From Hyphococcus sp. (lineage in GTDB: Bacteria > Pseudomonadota > Alphaproteobacteria > Caulobacterales > Parvularculaceae): DNA of 64,000 nucleotides. The notes beneath the pieces are model-generated. The model saw only the letters and a program-made list of their open reading frames with translations, did not search any database and had not been told where the DNA came from. The stretch lies in assembly GCA_021776335.1 (NCBI GenBank), contig JAJFGB010000004.1:1-64000 (forward strand). Direction: 5' to 3'. A program made the position numbers and the translations under genes. Below, piece after piece: positions 17,427-26,777 of the stretch (positions are counted from its first letter, which is position 1; every line of letters begins with the position of its first letter).

Positions 17427-17786
17427 CTAGCCTCTGAACAACAGCGACCGACCAAGGAACAGAACACCGATTGCGACGGCGAAAGTCACGAGATAACCGA
17501 TCATTGTCGTTCCTGACGTCGCATCGACTGCAGCCCAACCGGCCTCAAGCTGGCTGAGCCATGTTGCTGGGTCAGAAGGCGCAGCGCTGGTGGCGCCGCC
17601 ATAGCCAATCCAAACCAGCCCCAACACCAACATCGCCAATACGCTGGAGCAAAGAATCTGGCCAAAATTGCGCATTGCGAACAGCGCAATCAATATCGCA
17701 CCGGCCACCATCGCAAGACCGATCATGTCGCCGCCAAGAAAAATCGTCTCCGCCACGGCCATAATATCTGAAAGAATAACGTTCAT
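17427..17786 (-). CDS. Small three-helix membrane protein, paralogue B in the cox cluster
   Basis: Protein of 119 residues, beginning MNVILSDIMAVAE, paralogous to the gene at 16939-17316 (shared N-terminal amphipathic helix, IGLxxxxGxxLIAxFAMR, LSQLExxW and FRG end). A GTG at 17804 is an alternative start, but the ATG has the better ribosome site (GAGGGGC). The coxA terminator lies upstream, so this gene probably starts a new transcript that continues into paralogue A and ctaB. Its upstream region carries a CtrA-like site. Function unknown. Confidence 0.78.
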   Translation of the reverse strand: MNVILSDIMAVAETIFLGGDMIGLAMVAGAILIALFAMRNFGQILCSSVLAMLVLGLVWIGYGGATSAAPSDPATWLSQLEAGWAAVDATSGTTMIGYLVTFAVAIGVLFLGRSLLFRG

Positions 17787-17808
17787 CGAACTGCCCCTCG
17801 TCACTTTG

Positions 17809-17834
17809 TTAACGTTCCCTAACCATAGGTTAAC
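17809..17834 (-). promoter_or_regulatory. CtrA-like site upstream of the paralogue pair
   Basis: On the minus strand, TTAA-N7-TTAG (17833 down to 17819), followed by a further TTAAC (17813 down to 17809), lies 23-48 nt before the ATG at 17786. CtrA binds TTAA-N7-TTAA in Caulobacter relatives; one half here has a G for the last A. Candidate only. Confidence 0.35.
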
Positions 17835-17880
17835 GATATTTTTTTTGTGAGGTCACGCTGCACTGCAGCAATTACACAAA

Positions 17881-17911
17881 AAAAACCCGCCGATTATTCC
17901 GGCGGGTTTTT
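17881..17911 (-). terminator. Terminator after coxA (works in either direction by sequence)
   Basis: Perfect 12-bp stem AAAAACCCGCCG (17881-17892) with CGGCGGGTTTTT (17900-17911), 7-nt loop, A-run and T-run at the two ends. It lies 28 bp after the coxA stop on the minus strand and separates coxBA from the downstream cox genes. Confidence 0.9.
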
Positions 17912-17938
17912 TAGCAGAATATTGCGCAGCTGGCGCCA

Positions 17939-19609
<1,671 letters not shown>

Positions 19610-19623
19610 TTAGCCCTTCTGTC

Positions 19624-20769
19624 TTATTCTGCTGCTGCGCTGGCGGCAAAGCCCTGCGCAAGTTTTACATTGTCGGTTTCAAACATCGGTTCCATGCCAG
19701 CAAGCGCACGCTGCTCGTCAATCCACGCTTCAAATGCAGGGCGAGAAACCACCTCGACAGCGATGGGCATGAAAGCGTGCCTGATACCGCAAATCTCGGA
19801 ACACTGGCCGTAAAAAACGCCCTCGCGGTCAGCCTTGAACCAGGCCTCATTTGTGCGTCCGGGGACTGCATCGATCTTGATCGCAAAAGCCGGTAAGGCC
19901 CAAGCGTGAATGACATCATTCGCCGTCACTGCAATACGAATGGTCTCGCCCACCGGCACGACCACGCGGTTGTCAACTTCGCGCAGATAAAGTTCGGGCG
20001 TCGTATCCTCTTTGGCCGCCATATTGGCGATGAAGTCGAAATCACCAAAATCCGGATAGGCATAGTTCCAATACCACCGGGAGCCTGTAATTTTCAGCGT
20101 CATCGTCGGCGCCAGGGTGACATCGCCGCGATGATCGACCGAACGACCGCCACGCATAATAACGTGTGCGCCCGCAGGCGGCGGCGCGCTTAGGGTCACT
20201 GCAATTTCGGGCTCGCCGAACCCCTCAGTGCTGTAGTCTGTACGACTGCTCAAAGTCCGTGCACCGGACCCATCATCCACCAGCACCTGCAAATGCTCGG
20301 GACGCGCAACCAGCCGGCTCGCCGGAAAATCATTTGCAAACACAAAATCAACGGTTTGTCCGTCGCCGCGCACCACGACCTGTTTACCGTCAGGCGTCAC
20401 GTCCTCAGTGTAGAGGAGGTCAAACGAGAACAGCGCGATAACCAAAAGGACCATGATCGGCAAGCCGGTCCATAAAACCTCAATCAGCGTGTTGTGGCTG
20501 AATTTTCGAGGCGTTGGGTTGGCTTTGGAATTATACCGAAGGATCACCCAAATCAGGAGCGCCAGAACAAAAATGCAGATCACAGTGATGATCGGCATGA
20601 GAATCACATTGTGAAAAAACTGCACCTCTTCAGCGGTTGCTGAATTCGCCGGCTGCATCCCGACGCCACCGGGCGTGATCTGGGCGCCAGCCAGCGTTAT
20701 CGGGGCAAAGGCGGCCCAAACGCCAATGCCCGTCACAAGCTTTGAAGTTGCGCCAAATAATTTCTTCAT
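19624..20769 (-). CDS. coxB: Cytochrome c oxidase subunit II with an extra periplasmic insertion
   Basis: Subunit II holds the CuA centre that accepts electrons from cytochrome c. It has a signal peptide (ends about residue 29, LAGAQ) and two helices (residues about 55-78 and 98-118). The cupredoxin domain carries WYWNYAYPDFG (electron entry), VIHAWALPAF and the CuA motif YGQCSEICGIRHAFMPI. At 381 residues it is about 90 longer than usual; the excess lies at about residues 127-218, between helix 2 and the Trp-rich motif, with no match I know. The start at 20769 (MKKLFGATSK) is preferred; 20790 is an alternative. Confidence 0.96.
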   Translation of the reverse strand: MKKLFGATSKLVTGIGVWAAFAPITLAGAQITPGGVGMQPANSATAEEVQFFHNVILMPIITVICIFVLALLIWVILRYNSKANPTPRKFSHNTLIEVLWTGLPIMVLLVIALFSFDLLYTEDVTPDGKQVVVRGDGQTVDFVFANDFPASRLVARPEHLQVLVDDGSGARTLSSRTDYSTEGFGEPEIAVTLSAPPPAGAHVIMRGGRSVDHRGDVTLAPTMTLKITGSRWYWNYAYPDFGDFDFIANMAAKEDTTPELYLREVDNRVVVPVGETIRIAVTANDVIHAWALPAFAIKIDAVPGRTNEAWFKADREGVFYGQCSEICGIRHAFMPIAVEVVSRPAFEAWIDEQRALAGMEPMFETDNVKLAQGFAASAAAE

Positions 20770-20826
20770 GATTAGATCCTGCTTCGTCACGCCGTTTATC
20801 GAGTTTCGATGGTCTTCGAGCTCACT

Positions 20827-20856
20827 GAGGCGGTCGATACGCTCTCGACCCGCCTC
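20827..20856 (-). other. Hairpin in the coxB leader region
   Basis: GAGGCGG-TCGA (20827-20837) pairs with TCGA-C-CCGCCTC (20845-20856) around a 7-nt loop, with one bulged base. It lies about 58 nt before the coxB start. There is no T-run, so it may be a 5' leader structure or an operator. Role unknown. Confidence 0.4.
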
Positions 20857-21020
20857 GGGTCAATTAATCTCCGCGCCTTATTAGATGCGGCGCCTCCCGG
20901 CGTCATCGCAATATGAACGGAAAAATGGTCGCAGCTGCCCAATCGAGATCCGATCCCGATTCAGGCCTATTATCAGCTTCCTGTTACGCTGGAACGAGAT
21001 TTGATATAAGAGTGTCAGCT

Positions 21021-21560
21021 ATGGGACGGTTCATAATCGTTTTTGGTTTGGTTTTTGTCAGCGTTGCATATGCTGGCGCTCTTGCGGATGAAGAAGAGAT
21101 TGGCGCCAAAACCGTCGTCGGCACGAGATACCCGCTCTACATTCAATGTTTTGAGAACGCTCGCGACGGAGAAATCGATGCGAGGGCGCTTGAGCCCTGC
21201 AACCGATCACTGGATGAAGAAAATCTGTCGCCCCACAAAACCGCAATTGCCTATGCCAATCGCGGTGTGGTTCAGTTCAATGTTGGCGATTACGAAGCTG
21301 CGGTGACCGATTTCACCGCATCCCTCAGGCATGGCATTCATGTTCAAGCCAGAGTTTACGCCAACCGAGGCCTGTCCTACGAGGCTTTGCATTATGATGC
21401 GCTGGCGCGCGCTGATTATCAGGCCGCTCTGGCGCTCAATCCCAGGAACTCAACCGCGACGCAACGGATCGAAGAGCTTGATAAACCGCTCTATGACCGC
21501 TCAAATCTCCCACGAAAGATCACCGCGGAGATGCCGTCGCCACCGGCTGGCGGGTATTAG
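21021..21560 (+). CDS. Secreted tetratricopeptide-repeat protein
   Basis: Protein of 179 residues with a signal peptide from the ATG at 21021 (MGRFIIVFGLVFVSVAYAGALA). About two and a half TPR units follow (AIAYANRGVVQFNVGDYEAAVTDFTASLR; VYANRGLSYEALHYDALARADYQAALALNP). Such short TPR proteins usually mediate protein contacts in the periplasm. It is divergent from coxB and upstream of tldD. An earlier in-frame start would put a long non-signal tail in front, so I prefer 21021. The partner is unknown. Confidence 0.8.
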   Translation: MGRFIIVFGLVFVSVAYAGALADEEEIGAKTVVGTRYPLYIQCFENARDGEIDARALEPCNRSLDEENLSPHKTAIAYANRGVVQFNVGDYEAAVTDFTASLRHGIHVQARVYANRGLSYEALHYDALARADYQAALALNPRNSTATQRIEELDKPLYDRSNLPRKITAEMPSPPAGGY

Positions 21561-21632
21561 GCGTCCCCGAACTGCCAAAAGTGGCCTGATCCGCTGCTTG
21601 CGCGCACCGCACGGCGCGCCTAAATCTTCTTC

Positions 21633-23051
21633 ATGAGCGATTCTTTTTTCTTTTCCCGCACCGATCTCGACCGTCTCCAGGCCCAAAGCGTTCTTGATGA
21701 CGCTCTCACAGGGGCCGATGATGGCGAACTTTATTTTGAATATGCGCAATCAGAGGCTTTTGTCTTCGACGATAATCGGCTGAAGACCGCGAGCTTCAAT
21801 ATCGATCAGGGCTTTGGCTTGCGCGCCGTTTGCGGCGAATCCACAGGCTTCGCTCATGCCTCAGAACTTTCCGTTGACGCCATCAAACGCGCCGGCGCCG
21901 CAGTTCAGGCGGTCAAATCCGGTCGCGGCGGCGTCATGGAGGCCGGTCCCGGCCGCACCAACGCCAAACTGTACCCAGAGGAAAACCCGCTCGGCGACAT
22001 GACATTCGAGGCGAAAACCAAACTGCTGGCAGATATCAATGAATATGCCCGCAGCAAGGACAATCGGGTGCGCCAGGTCTCCGCTTCGCTTGCTGGAGAA
22101 TGGTCCGCCATCGAAATTCTGCGTCCGGGCGGCGAAGTTGTTCGCGATTTTCGCCCCCTTGTCCGGCTCAACGTCTCCGTCACCGCCGGAGATGGCGATC
22201 GGCAGGAAACCGGCAGCTATGGCGGCGGCGGTCGCGAAGGATATGCACGATTTATTTCACCGGACGCCTGGCAGAACCAGGTTGACGAAGCACTGCGCCA
22301 GGCATTGATCAATCTTGAGGCCGAAGCAGCGCCTGCCGGCGAAATGGAAGTGGTGCTGGGCTCCGGCTGGACCGGCATTCTCCTCCATGAAGCCGTAGGC
22401 CACGGCCTTGAGGGCGATTTCAATCGCAAAAAAACATCTGCCTTCGCCGGGCGGCTTGGCGAACGGGTTGCAGCGCCCGGGGTCACGGTCATTGACGACG
22501 GCACGCTTCAGGGAAGGCGTGGCTCATTGACCGTTGATGATGAAGGCACACCAACCTCACGCACGACACTGATCGAAGACGGGGTCCTGAAAGGATATTT
22601 GCAAGACCGGCTTAACGCACGCCTCATGGGCGTTGCGCCCACAGGCAATGGGCGGCGCGAAAGCTTTGCCCATCAGCCAATGCCGCGCATGACCAATACA
22701 TTTATGCTCGGTGGCAAACACGATCCCCAGGAAATTCTCGCCAGCGTGAAGGATGGTATCTACGCCGTTAATTTCGCCGGTGGACAGGTCGACATTACGT
22801 CTGGCAAATTCGTTTTTAACTGCACAGAAGCGTATCGCGTTCAGAATGGAAAAGTCGGCGCCCCACTTAAAAATGTCGCTTTGATCGGCGACGGCCCGAC
22901 GGTGCTGACAAAAGTTTCCATGATCGGCAATGACTTTGCCCTTGATCCCGGCATTGGCGTCTGCGGCAAGGCAGGCCAGGGCGTACCAGTCGGCGTCGGG
23001 CAGCCCACCATCAAAATTGATGCGCTGACTGTCGGCGGCGCTGCGGCGTAA
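21633..23051 (+). CDS. tldD: Metalloprotease TldD
   Basis: Subunit of the TldD/TldE peptidase, which processes peptides such as modified microcins and degrades unfolded stretches. The zinc motif HEAVGHGLEGD (His252, Glu253, His257) identifies the active TldD subunit rather than the inactive TldE/PmbA. The C-terminal half has TNTFMLGGKHDPQEIL and DPGIGVCGKAGQGVPVGVGQPT, the family's conserved end. Length 472 is normal. tldD beside coxB is a common alphaproteobacterial arrangement. No tldE is in this window. Confidence 0.96.
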   Translation: MSDSFFFSRTDLDRLQAQSVLDDALTGADDGELYFEYAQSEAFVFDDNRLKTASFNIDQGFGLRAVCGESTGFAHASELSVDAIKRAGAAVQAVKSGRGGVMEAGPGRTNAKLYPEENPLGDMTFEAKTKLLADINEYARSKDNRVRQVSASLAGEWSAIEILRPGGEVVRDFRPLVRLNVSVTAGDGDRQETGSYGGGGREGYARFISPDAWQNQVDEALRQALINLEAEAAPAGEMEVVLGSGWTGILLHEAVGHGLEGDFNRKKTSAFAGRLGERVAAPGVTVIDDGTLQGRRGSLTVDDEGTPTSRTTLIEDGVLKGYLQDRLNARLMGVAPTGNGRRESFAHQPMPRMTNTFMLGGKHDPQEILASVKDGIYAVNFAGGQVDITSGKFVFNCTEAYRVQNGKVGAPLKNVALIGDGPTVLTKVSMIGNDFALDPGIGVCGKAGQGVPVGVGQPTIKIDALTVGGAAA

Positions 23052-23059
23052 ACTACAAA

Positions 23060-23542
23060 ATGTTCCGATGGCCAGACGGAAAAGAGTGGCGACTAGCGGC
23101 GCTGATCTTTCTCGTATTTGCCATTGCTTCATCATCGTTCGGACTGGCGAGCGGATTATTTAGCTACAAACTCATCGACGATCCGTACGCCCTACTCCGT
23201 ACTGGCGCGATCGCGCTATTCATACCGGCGCTCTTCGAAGAACTTTTGTTTCGCGGCCCCCTTATTGTGCTGGCTCCACGCTTTGGCGCCAACACAATTG
23301 CCGCTTTGGTTGTTGGCTCACTCGCCTTGTTTGCAATCTGGCATCCGCTTAACGCATCAATCATACTCACCGAAGCGCAGGATCTGTTTTTCGATTGGCG
23401 CTTTCTTGTTGTTGCATTTTTCCTGGGAATCGCAACGACGATTACCGCCATAAAAACAAGATCAGTTTGGCCCGGCGTCGCGATACACTGGGTCGCCGTG
23501 ATGCTGTGGAAAGCCCTCCTTGACGGACCCACTTTCTTCTAG
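23060..23542 (+). CDS. CPBP-family intramembrane protease-like protein
   Basis: Multi-helix membrane protein of 160 residues with the CPBP (Abi/CaaX-like) motifs: FEELLFRGPL supplies EExxxR, FAIWHPLNASI the second histidine region, and AIHWVAVMLW the third. The catalytic residues are all there, so it may be an active intramembrane glutamyl protease. It starts 8 bp after tldD and is probably co-transcribed. Targets are unknown; CPBP proteins range from bacteriocin immunity to prenyl-protein processing. Confidence 0.82.
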   Translation: MFRWPDGKEWRLAALIFLVFAIASSSFGLASGLFSYKLIDDPYALLRTGAIALFIPALFEELLFRGPLIVLAPRFGANTIAALVVGSLALFAIWHPLNASIILTEAQDLFFDWRFLVVAFFLGIATTITAIKTRSVWPGVAIHWVAVMLWKALLDGPTFF

Positions 23543-23627
23543 CGTGGTATTAATCTCTTGGCCTAAAGGCCAGCTCAGCCATAAAATCTATTGTTTCCGC
23601 GCCCGCATCTTCGCAAACTAGATCTTG

Positions 23628-24503
23628 ATGCCCAGTTTTATCACACGCTTTGCGCCATCACCCACAGGGCTCCTGCATCTCGGGCATGCTTACTCAGCAT
23701 TGCTCGCATATGATGCGGCGACGACGGCCAATGGCCGCTTTCTTCTTCGTATCGAAGATATTGATCAGACCCGCTGCAAACCAGAATTTGAACAGGCGAT
23801 CTATGAAGACCTCGCCTGGCTTGGGTTGAGTTGGGAAAAACCGGCTCGCCGTCAGTCAGAGCATTTTGCCGATTATGATGCGGCGCTTGACATTCTGCGG
23901 GAAAAAGGCGTCGCCTATCGCTGTTTCAAAACCCGCAAAGAAATCGCCGACGAAATTACCCGCGCGCCGCACTTGTCGCCCGACGGACCCGACGGGCCGC
24001 CCTATGTCGGCACACCGCTGGCTGCATTAGAGGAACGGTCTTTGATCGCGCAGGGCGACGCTTTCGCCTGGCGCCTGTCGATCAGCGCTGCGCGCAATCT
24101 TCTCGGCGCCGCCTTCGAACAATTGGCGTTTACCGAAGAAGGCGCCGGGCCGAACGGTGAAACCGGGCGCATTACGGCAACACCGGAAATCTTTGGTGAT
24201 CCGGTTATTGCGCGTAAAGATTCCGGCACAAGCTATCATCTTGCGTCCGTCTATGACGACGCGACGCAGGGCGTTACCCATGTGATCCGCGGACAGGATC
24301 TTTTTCACGCGGCGCATTTGCACACGCTCATTTATGCACTTCTAGGTTTTCCCACACCGATCTATCGCTGCCACAAACTTATAACGGGCGAGAATGGCAA
24401 ACGCCTCGCCAAGCGCGACAAATCGATGACGTTGCGGGCATTGCGCGAAAGCGGGCGCCATCGCGAGGATATCCTCACGCGCCTGGAAATTTCATCGCGA
24501 TAA
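23628..24503 (+). CDS. gluQ: Glutamyl-Q tRNA(Asp) synthetase
   Basis: Attaches glutamate to queuosine in the anticodon of tRNA-Asp; a paralogue of the GluRS catalytic core without an anticodon-binding domain. Residues 1-20 carry FAPSPTGLLHLGHAYS (HIGH-type motif), then RIEDIDQTRCK, the GluQ/GluRS signature, and near the end KRLAKRDKSMTL (KMSKS-type loop). Its 291 residues match GluQ rather than the 470-residue GluRS. The ATG at 23628 is preferred over a TTG one codon before. It ends overlapping the convergent DUF1287 gene by 12 bp. Confidence 0.94.
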   Translation: MPSFITRFAPSPTGLLHLGHAYSALLAYDAATTANGRFLLRIEDIDQTRCKPEFEQAIYEDLAWLGLSWEKPARRQSEHFADYDAALDILREKGVAYRCFKTRKEIADEITRAPHLSPDGPDGPPYVGTPLAALEERSLIAQGDAFAWRLSISAARNLLGAAFEQLAFTEEGAGPNGETGRITATPEIFGDPVIARKDSGTSYHLASVYDDATQGVTHVIRGQDLFHAAHLHTLIYALLGFPTPIYRCHKLITGENGKRLAKRDKSMTLRALRESGRHREDILTRLEISSR

Positions 24504-25118
24504 ATTGTCAACATTGACGATGCGGTAGTGACCTGTTTGCGGCCACGAAAGCAAAACATCTTCCAGCTTTGGCCCGGCGCCAATATTGTGAACCACCATC
24601 AGTCGCCCGGACGGCGCCAAGCGATCCGTCACGATGCCGATATGCGGCAACCAGCCAGCGTCGCCCCGCAGATTCCACGCAACAATATCTCCGGGCGCAA
24701 ACGCACTCGGGTCATCACTGGCATTCAGCTTTACCCCTTTACGTGTAAAATACGATTCAAGATTTGGTACGCGCCGGTGATCAATATTGCTGTCAGGGCG
24801 TGAAAGGCCCCAGTGGGTCGGATAGGCAGAAAACGCGGTTTTCATATCTTCATGCACGCGCTCCTGCAGATCCACACCAAAGCTGCGCAACGCCCGTATG
24901 ATAACATCGGCGCAGACCCCACGATCGGGCGAAACATCGCCGCCGGGATAGTCGATACGCACATAGGACGGATCATAGGTGACTTGATGCGTCGTTCGCT
25001 CTATGGCGGCCGCTGAAAGCAGCATGCCAAAATCAGCTTCCTGACTATGCGCCGCACCCCTGAGGGCGATACATAATGTCAATAAGACTGAGACGATCCT
25101 GGCGTACATCATTGTCAT
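24492..25118 (-). CDS. DUF1287 secreted protein (NlpC/P60-like)
   Basis: Periplasmic protein of 208 residues with a signal peptide (MMYARIVSVLLTLCIALRGAAHSQ). The family pattern is clear: YVRIDYPGGDVSPDRGVCADVIIRAL, THWGLSRPDSNIDHRRVPNL, and FAPGDIVAWNL followed by PHIGIVTD. Cys69 and His159 match the Cys/His pair of papain-like NlpC/P60 folds, so a peptidase or amidase acting on wall material is plausible but unproven. Three close Met codons (25118, 25112, 25109) compete as start. It converges on gluQ. Confidence 0.85.
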   Translation of the reverse strand: MTMMYARIVSVLLTLCIALRGAAHSQEADFGMLLSAAAIERTTHQVTYDPSYVRIDYPGGDVSPDRGVCADVIIRALRSFGVDLQERVHEDMKTAFSAYPTHWGLSRPDSNIDHRRVPNLESYFTRKGVKLNASDDPSAFAPGDIVAWNLRGDAGWLPHIGIVTDRLAPSGRLMVVHNIGAGPKLEDVLLSWPQTGHYRIVNVDNLSR

Positions 25119-25253
25119 CAAGCCTGCCCAATAAGGCGAGGAAGTGGCGATCCGCAGGGCGCTTTCCGGCGAATTGAGGAAATTTTGCGGCGAAGCGCCC
25201 GTGAAAGACCTGCCCTGAATCCCTATATTTAGGAGGCAGAAGGAGGACGCCCC

Positions 25254-25712
25254 ATGTATCCGGACCACCCGCTAAACGACGAACGCGACGTCACGCCAAT
25301 ATCGCTGATATTGAATATTTTCTGGCTTGCCCTGGGCGGCGCATTCGCGGCGCTAGGCTGGTTCATCGCCGCGCTGGTAATGGCGGTGACGATTATCGGC
25401 ATTCCGTTCGCGAGAGCCGCATTCGACAATGGTGTTTATACGCTGTGGCCTTTTGGCGCCAAGCCCATGGCGCGCGATCGTCTTTATGGAGAAGATATCG
25501 GAACAGGCCCGCTTGGCTTTCTTGGTAATCTCATTTGGTTTGTTCTTGCCGGATGGTGGTTGGCGCTGGGCCATTTGGTTGCCGCGATCGGCCTTGCCAT
25601 CACGATCATCGGCATTCCATTTGCCTGGGCGCATCTAAAACTTGCAGGGTTTGCCTTGTGGCCGATAGGGCGAACAGTGGTGCACAGCGATATTCGCCGG
25701 CGTGCTTTTTGA
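25254..25712 (+). CDS. YccF-family inner-membrane protein (two YccF repeats)
   Basis: Protein of 152 residues with two copies of the YccF/DUF307 unit. The first is ISLILNIFWLALGG followed by AVTIIGIPFARAAFDNGVYTLWPFG; the second is LGNLIWFVLAGWWLALGHL followed by AITIIGIPFAWAHLKLAGFALWPIGR. Four helices are predicted. Function is unknown; E. coli YccF is a similar tandem protein. AGGAGG followed by the ATG at 25254 is a strong ribosome site. It is divergent from the DUF1287 gene. Confidence 0.88.
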   Translation: MYPDHPLNDERDVTPISLILNIFWLALGGAFAALGWFIAALVMAVTIIGIPFARAAFDNGVYTLWPFGAKPMARDRLYGEDIGTGPLGFLGNLIWFVLAGWWLALGHLVAAIGLAITIIGIPFAWAHLKLAGFALWPIGRTVVHSDIRRRAF

Positions 25713-25791
25713 CTTGAACGAAGTCGCGCCGTATTGGCACACTGTCACGCGCAGCACTGCAAGCATTGCCCGCAATCACAGCAAAGCGGTG

Positions 25792-26082
25792 TCACGCAGC
25801 ATTCGCCACATCTGCAGCATTTTTTTGTAAGACCTTGCGCACCTTCTTCATCGCCAGGTCGGCCTCAAGGGAAAGTTCCGGTTGCTCGACGCCATCAGGC
25901 GCGGCAGACCGGGATTTGCCTTCTTTAACCCCGGGCCTTTGCGATGCGGCGCTTTCGGCACGCGCCAAACGCAACAATACTGTACGAAGCTCAGCTTCAA
26001 GCGAGCGGCCATTTTTTGCCGCGCGGACACGAAGATGCCGGTGAACCAGCTCCGGCACTTTACGGATCGTAATTGATTTCAT
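25792..26082 (-). CDS. Ribbon-helix-helix (FitA/Arc-type) DNA-binding protein without a toxin partner
   Basis: The 96-residue protein begins MKSITIRKVPELVHRHLRVRAAKNGRSLEAELRTVLLRLAR, a complete ribbon-helix-helix of the FitA antitoxin type. The C-terminal half is charged and low in structure, without the usual toxin-wrapping motif that I could name. Downstream on the same strand there are only 79 bp before the YccF gene and no PIN-domain toxin, so it is an orphan antitoxin or a plain transcription factor. The start at 26082 has a GGGAAGAG ribosome site. A 10-bp inverted repeat upstream may be its operator. Confidence 0.78.
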   Translation of the reverse strand: MKSITIRKVPELVHRHLRVRAAKNGRSLEAELRTVLLRLARAESAASQRPGVKEGKSRSAAPDGVEQPELSLEADLAMKKVRKVLQKNAADVANAA

Positions 26083-26142
26083 TTTCTCTTCCCGCAAATA
26101 ACGCTCAAGATTACCAGCATATTCAGCATTGAAGCGGTTGCT

Positions 26143-26178
26143 GGCATTGCCGTTAGACGCAGATTACGCGGCAATGCC
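26143..26178. repeat. 10-bp perfect inverted repeat upstream of the RHH gene
   Basis: GGCATTGCCG (26143-26152) and CGGCAATGCC (26169-26178) are separated by 16 nt and lie 61-96 bp before the RHH start, after the nfeD stop. No T-run follows. Ribbon-helix-helix proteins bind such repeats, so an autoregulatory operator is possible; a weak terminator of nfeD is the other reading. Confidence 0.45.
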
Positions 26179-26233
26179 TAAATTTCCCGTTAAAGTTGTA
26201 ACATTCTGACAGAGGGCCGCGCCGTGGCTACAA

Positions 26234-26707
26234 TCAAGACGCCGTCTTCACAAACAGCTTCGTTCCCTCGCTGCGCGTGATCTCAACATTCACGCCCGCA
26301 GCGTAGTTTTCACCGTTATCACTTTCAGCAAGCCACAGCGTGTCACCGAGGCGAATTTTGCCCACGCCATTTTCAAACGCCGTATCCACCGTTGCGCGGC
26401 GACCGATCTTTTGCGCGCCCCGTTCGTTAAGCGTCAAATGATCCGCTTGTGTCTTATGCAACCACGGCTTCACATAGCGTGGCGCAAAGATCGAGAGCGC
26501 GATCGTTAAGACTGCAAATAATATGAGCTGCATTTGCCAGGCGTCCTGCAGCGGCCAGATGTCAAACAGCCCAACCACCGCCGCAGAGATTGCCGGCCAC
26601 AGAAAATAAGTAGACCCGGTCATCAATTCGATGGTGAGAAGCGCGATCGCAAATACCCACCAATACCAAAACGGCATTGTGCTTAAAAATTCCACAAATC
26701 CAGCCAT
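26234..26707 (-). CDS. NfeD family membrane protein
   Basis: Short NfeD (157 residues) with three helices near the N-terminus (FWYWWVFAIALLTIELMTG, FLWPAISAAVVGLF, MQLILFAVLTIALSIF) and a C-terminal OB-fold (RATVDTAFENGVGKIRLGDTLWLAESDNGENYAAG). NfeD proteins partner SPFH proteins, and this gene sits 70 bp after the SPFH gene on the same strand, as in the E. coli ybbK/qmcA pair. It probably helps organise membrane microdomains. It has no protease domain, unlike long NfeD forms. Confidence 0.9.
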   Translation of the reverse strand: MAGFVEFLSTMPFWYWWVFAIALLTIELMTGSTYFLWPAISAAVVGLFDIWPLQDAWQMQLILFAVLTIALSIFAPRYVKPWLHKTQADHLTLNERGAQKIGRRATVDTAFENGVGKIRLGDTLWLAESDNGENYAAGVNVEITRSEGTKLFVKTAS

Positions 26708-26777
26708 GGAAACCTCCTATGCTCGATAAATTGTTGAAGCGGGGACAGCGCGAATGCGCTGCCCCCCGGGGCTCATA

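Noticed and set aside
23060-23542. Abortive-infection (Abi) defence gene
   Set aside because: CPBP proteins are often labelled Abi, but this one is co-transcribed with tldD and has no defence neighbours.
25734-25928. Cys/His-rich plus-strand frame (HCHAQHCKHC) near the RHH gene
   Set aside because: It overlaps the real RHH gene on the other strand, has no ribosome site, and the metal-like pattern lies in only 15 residues.
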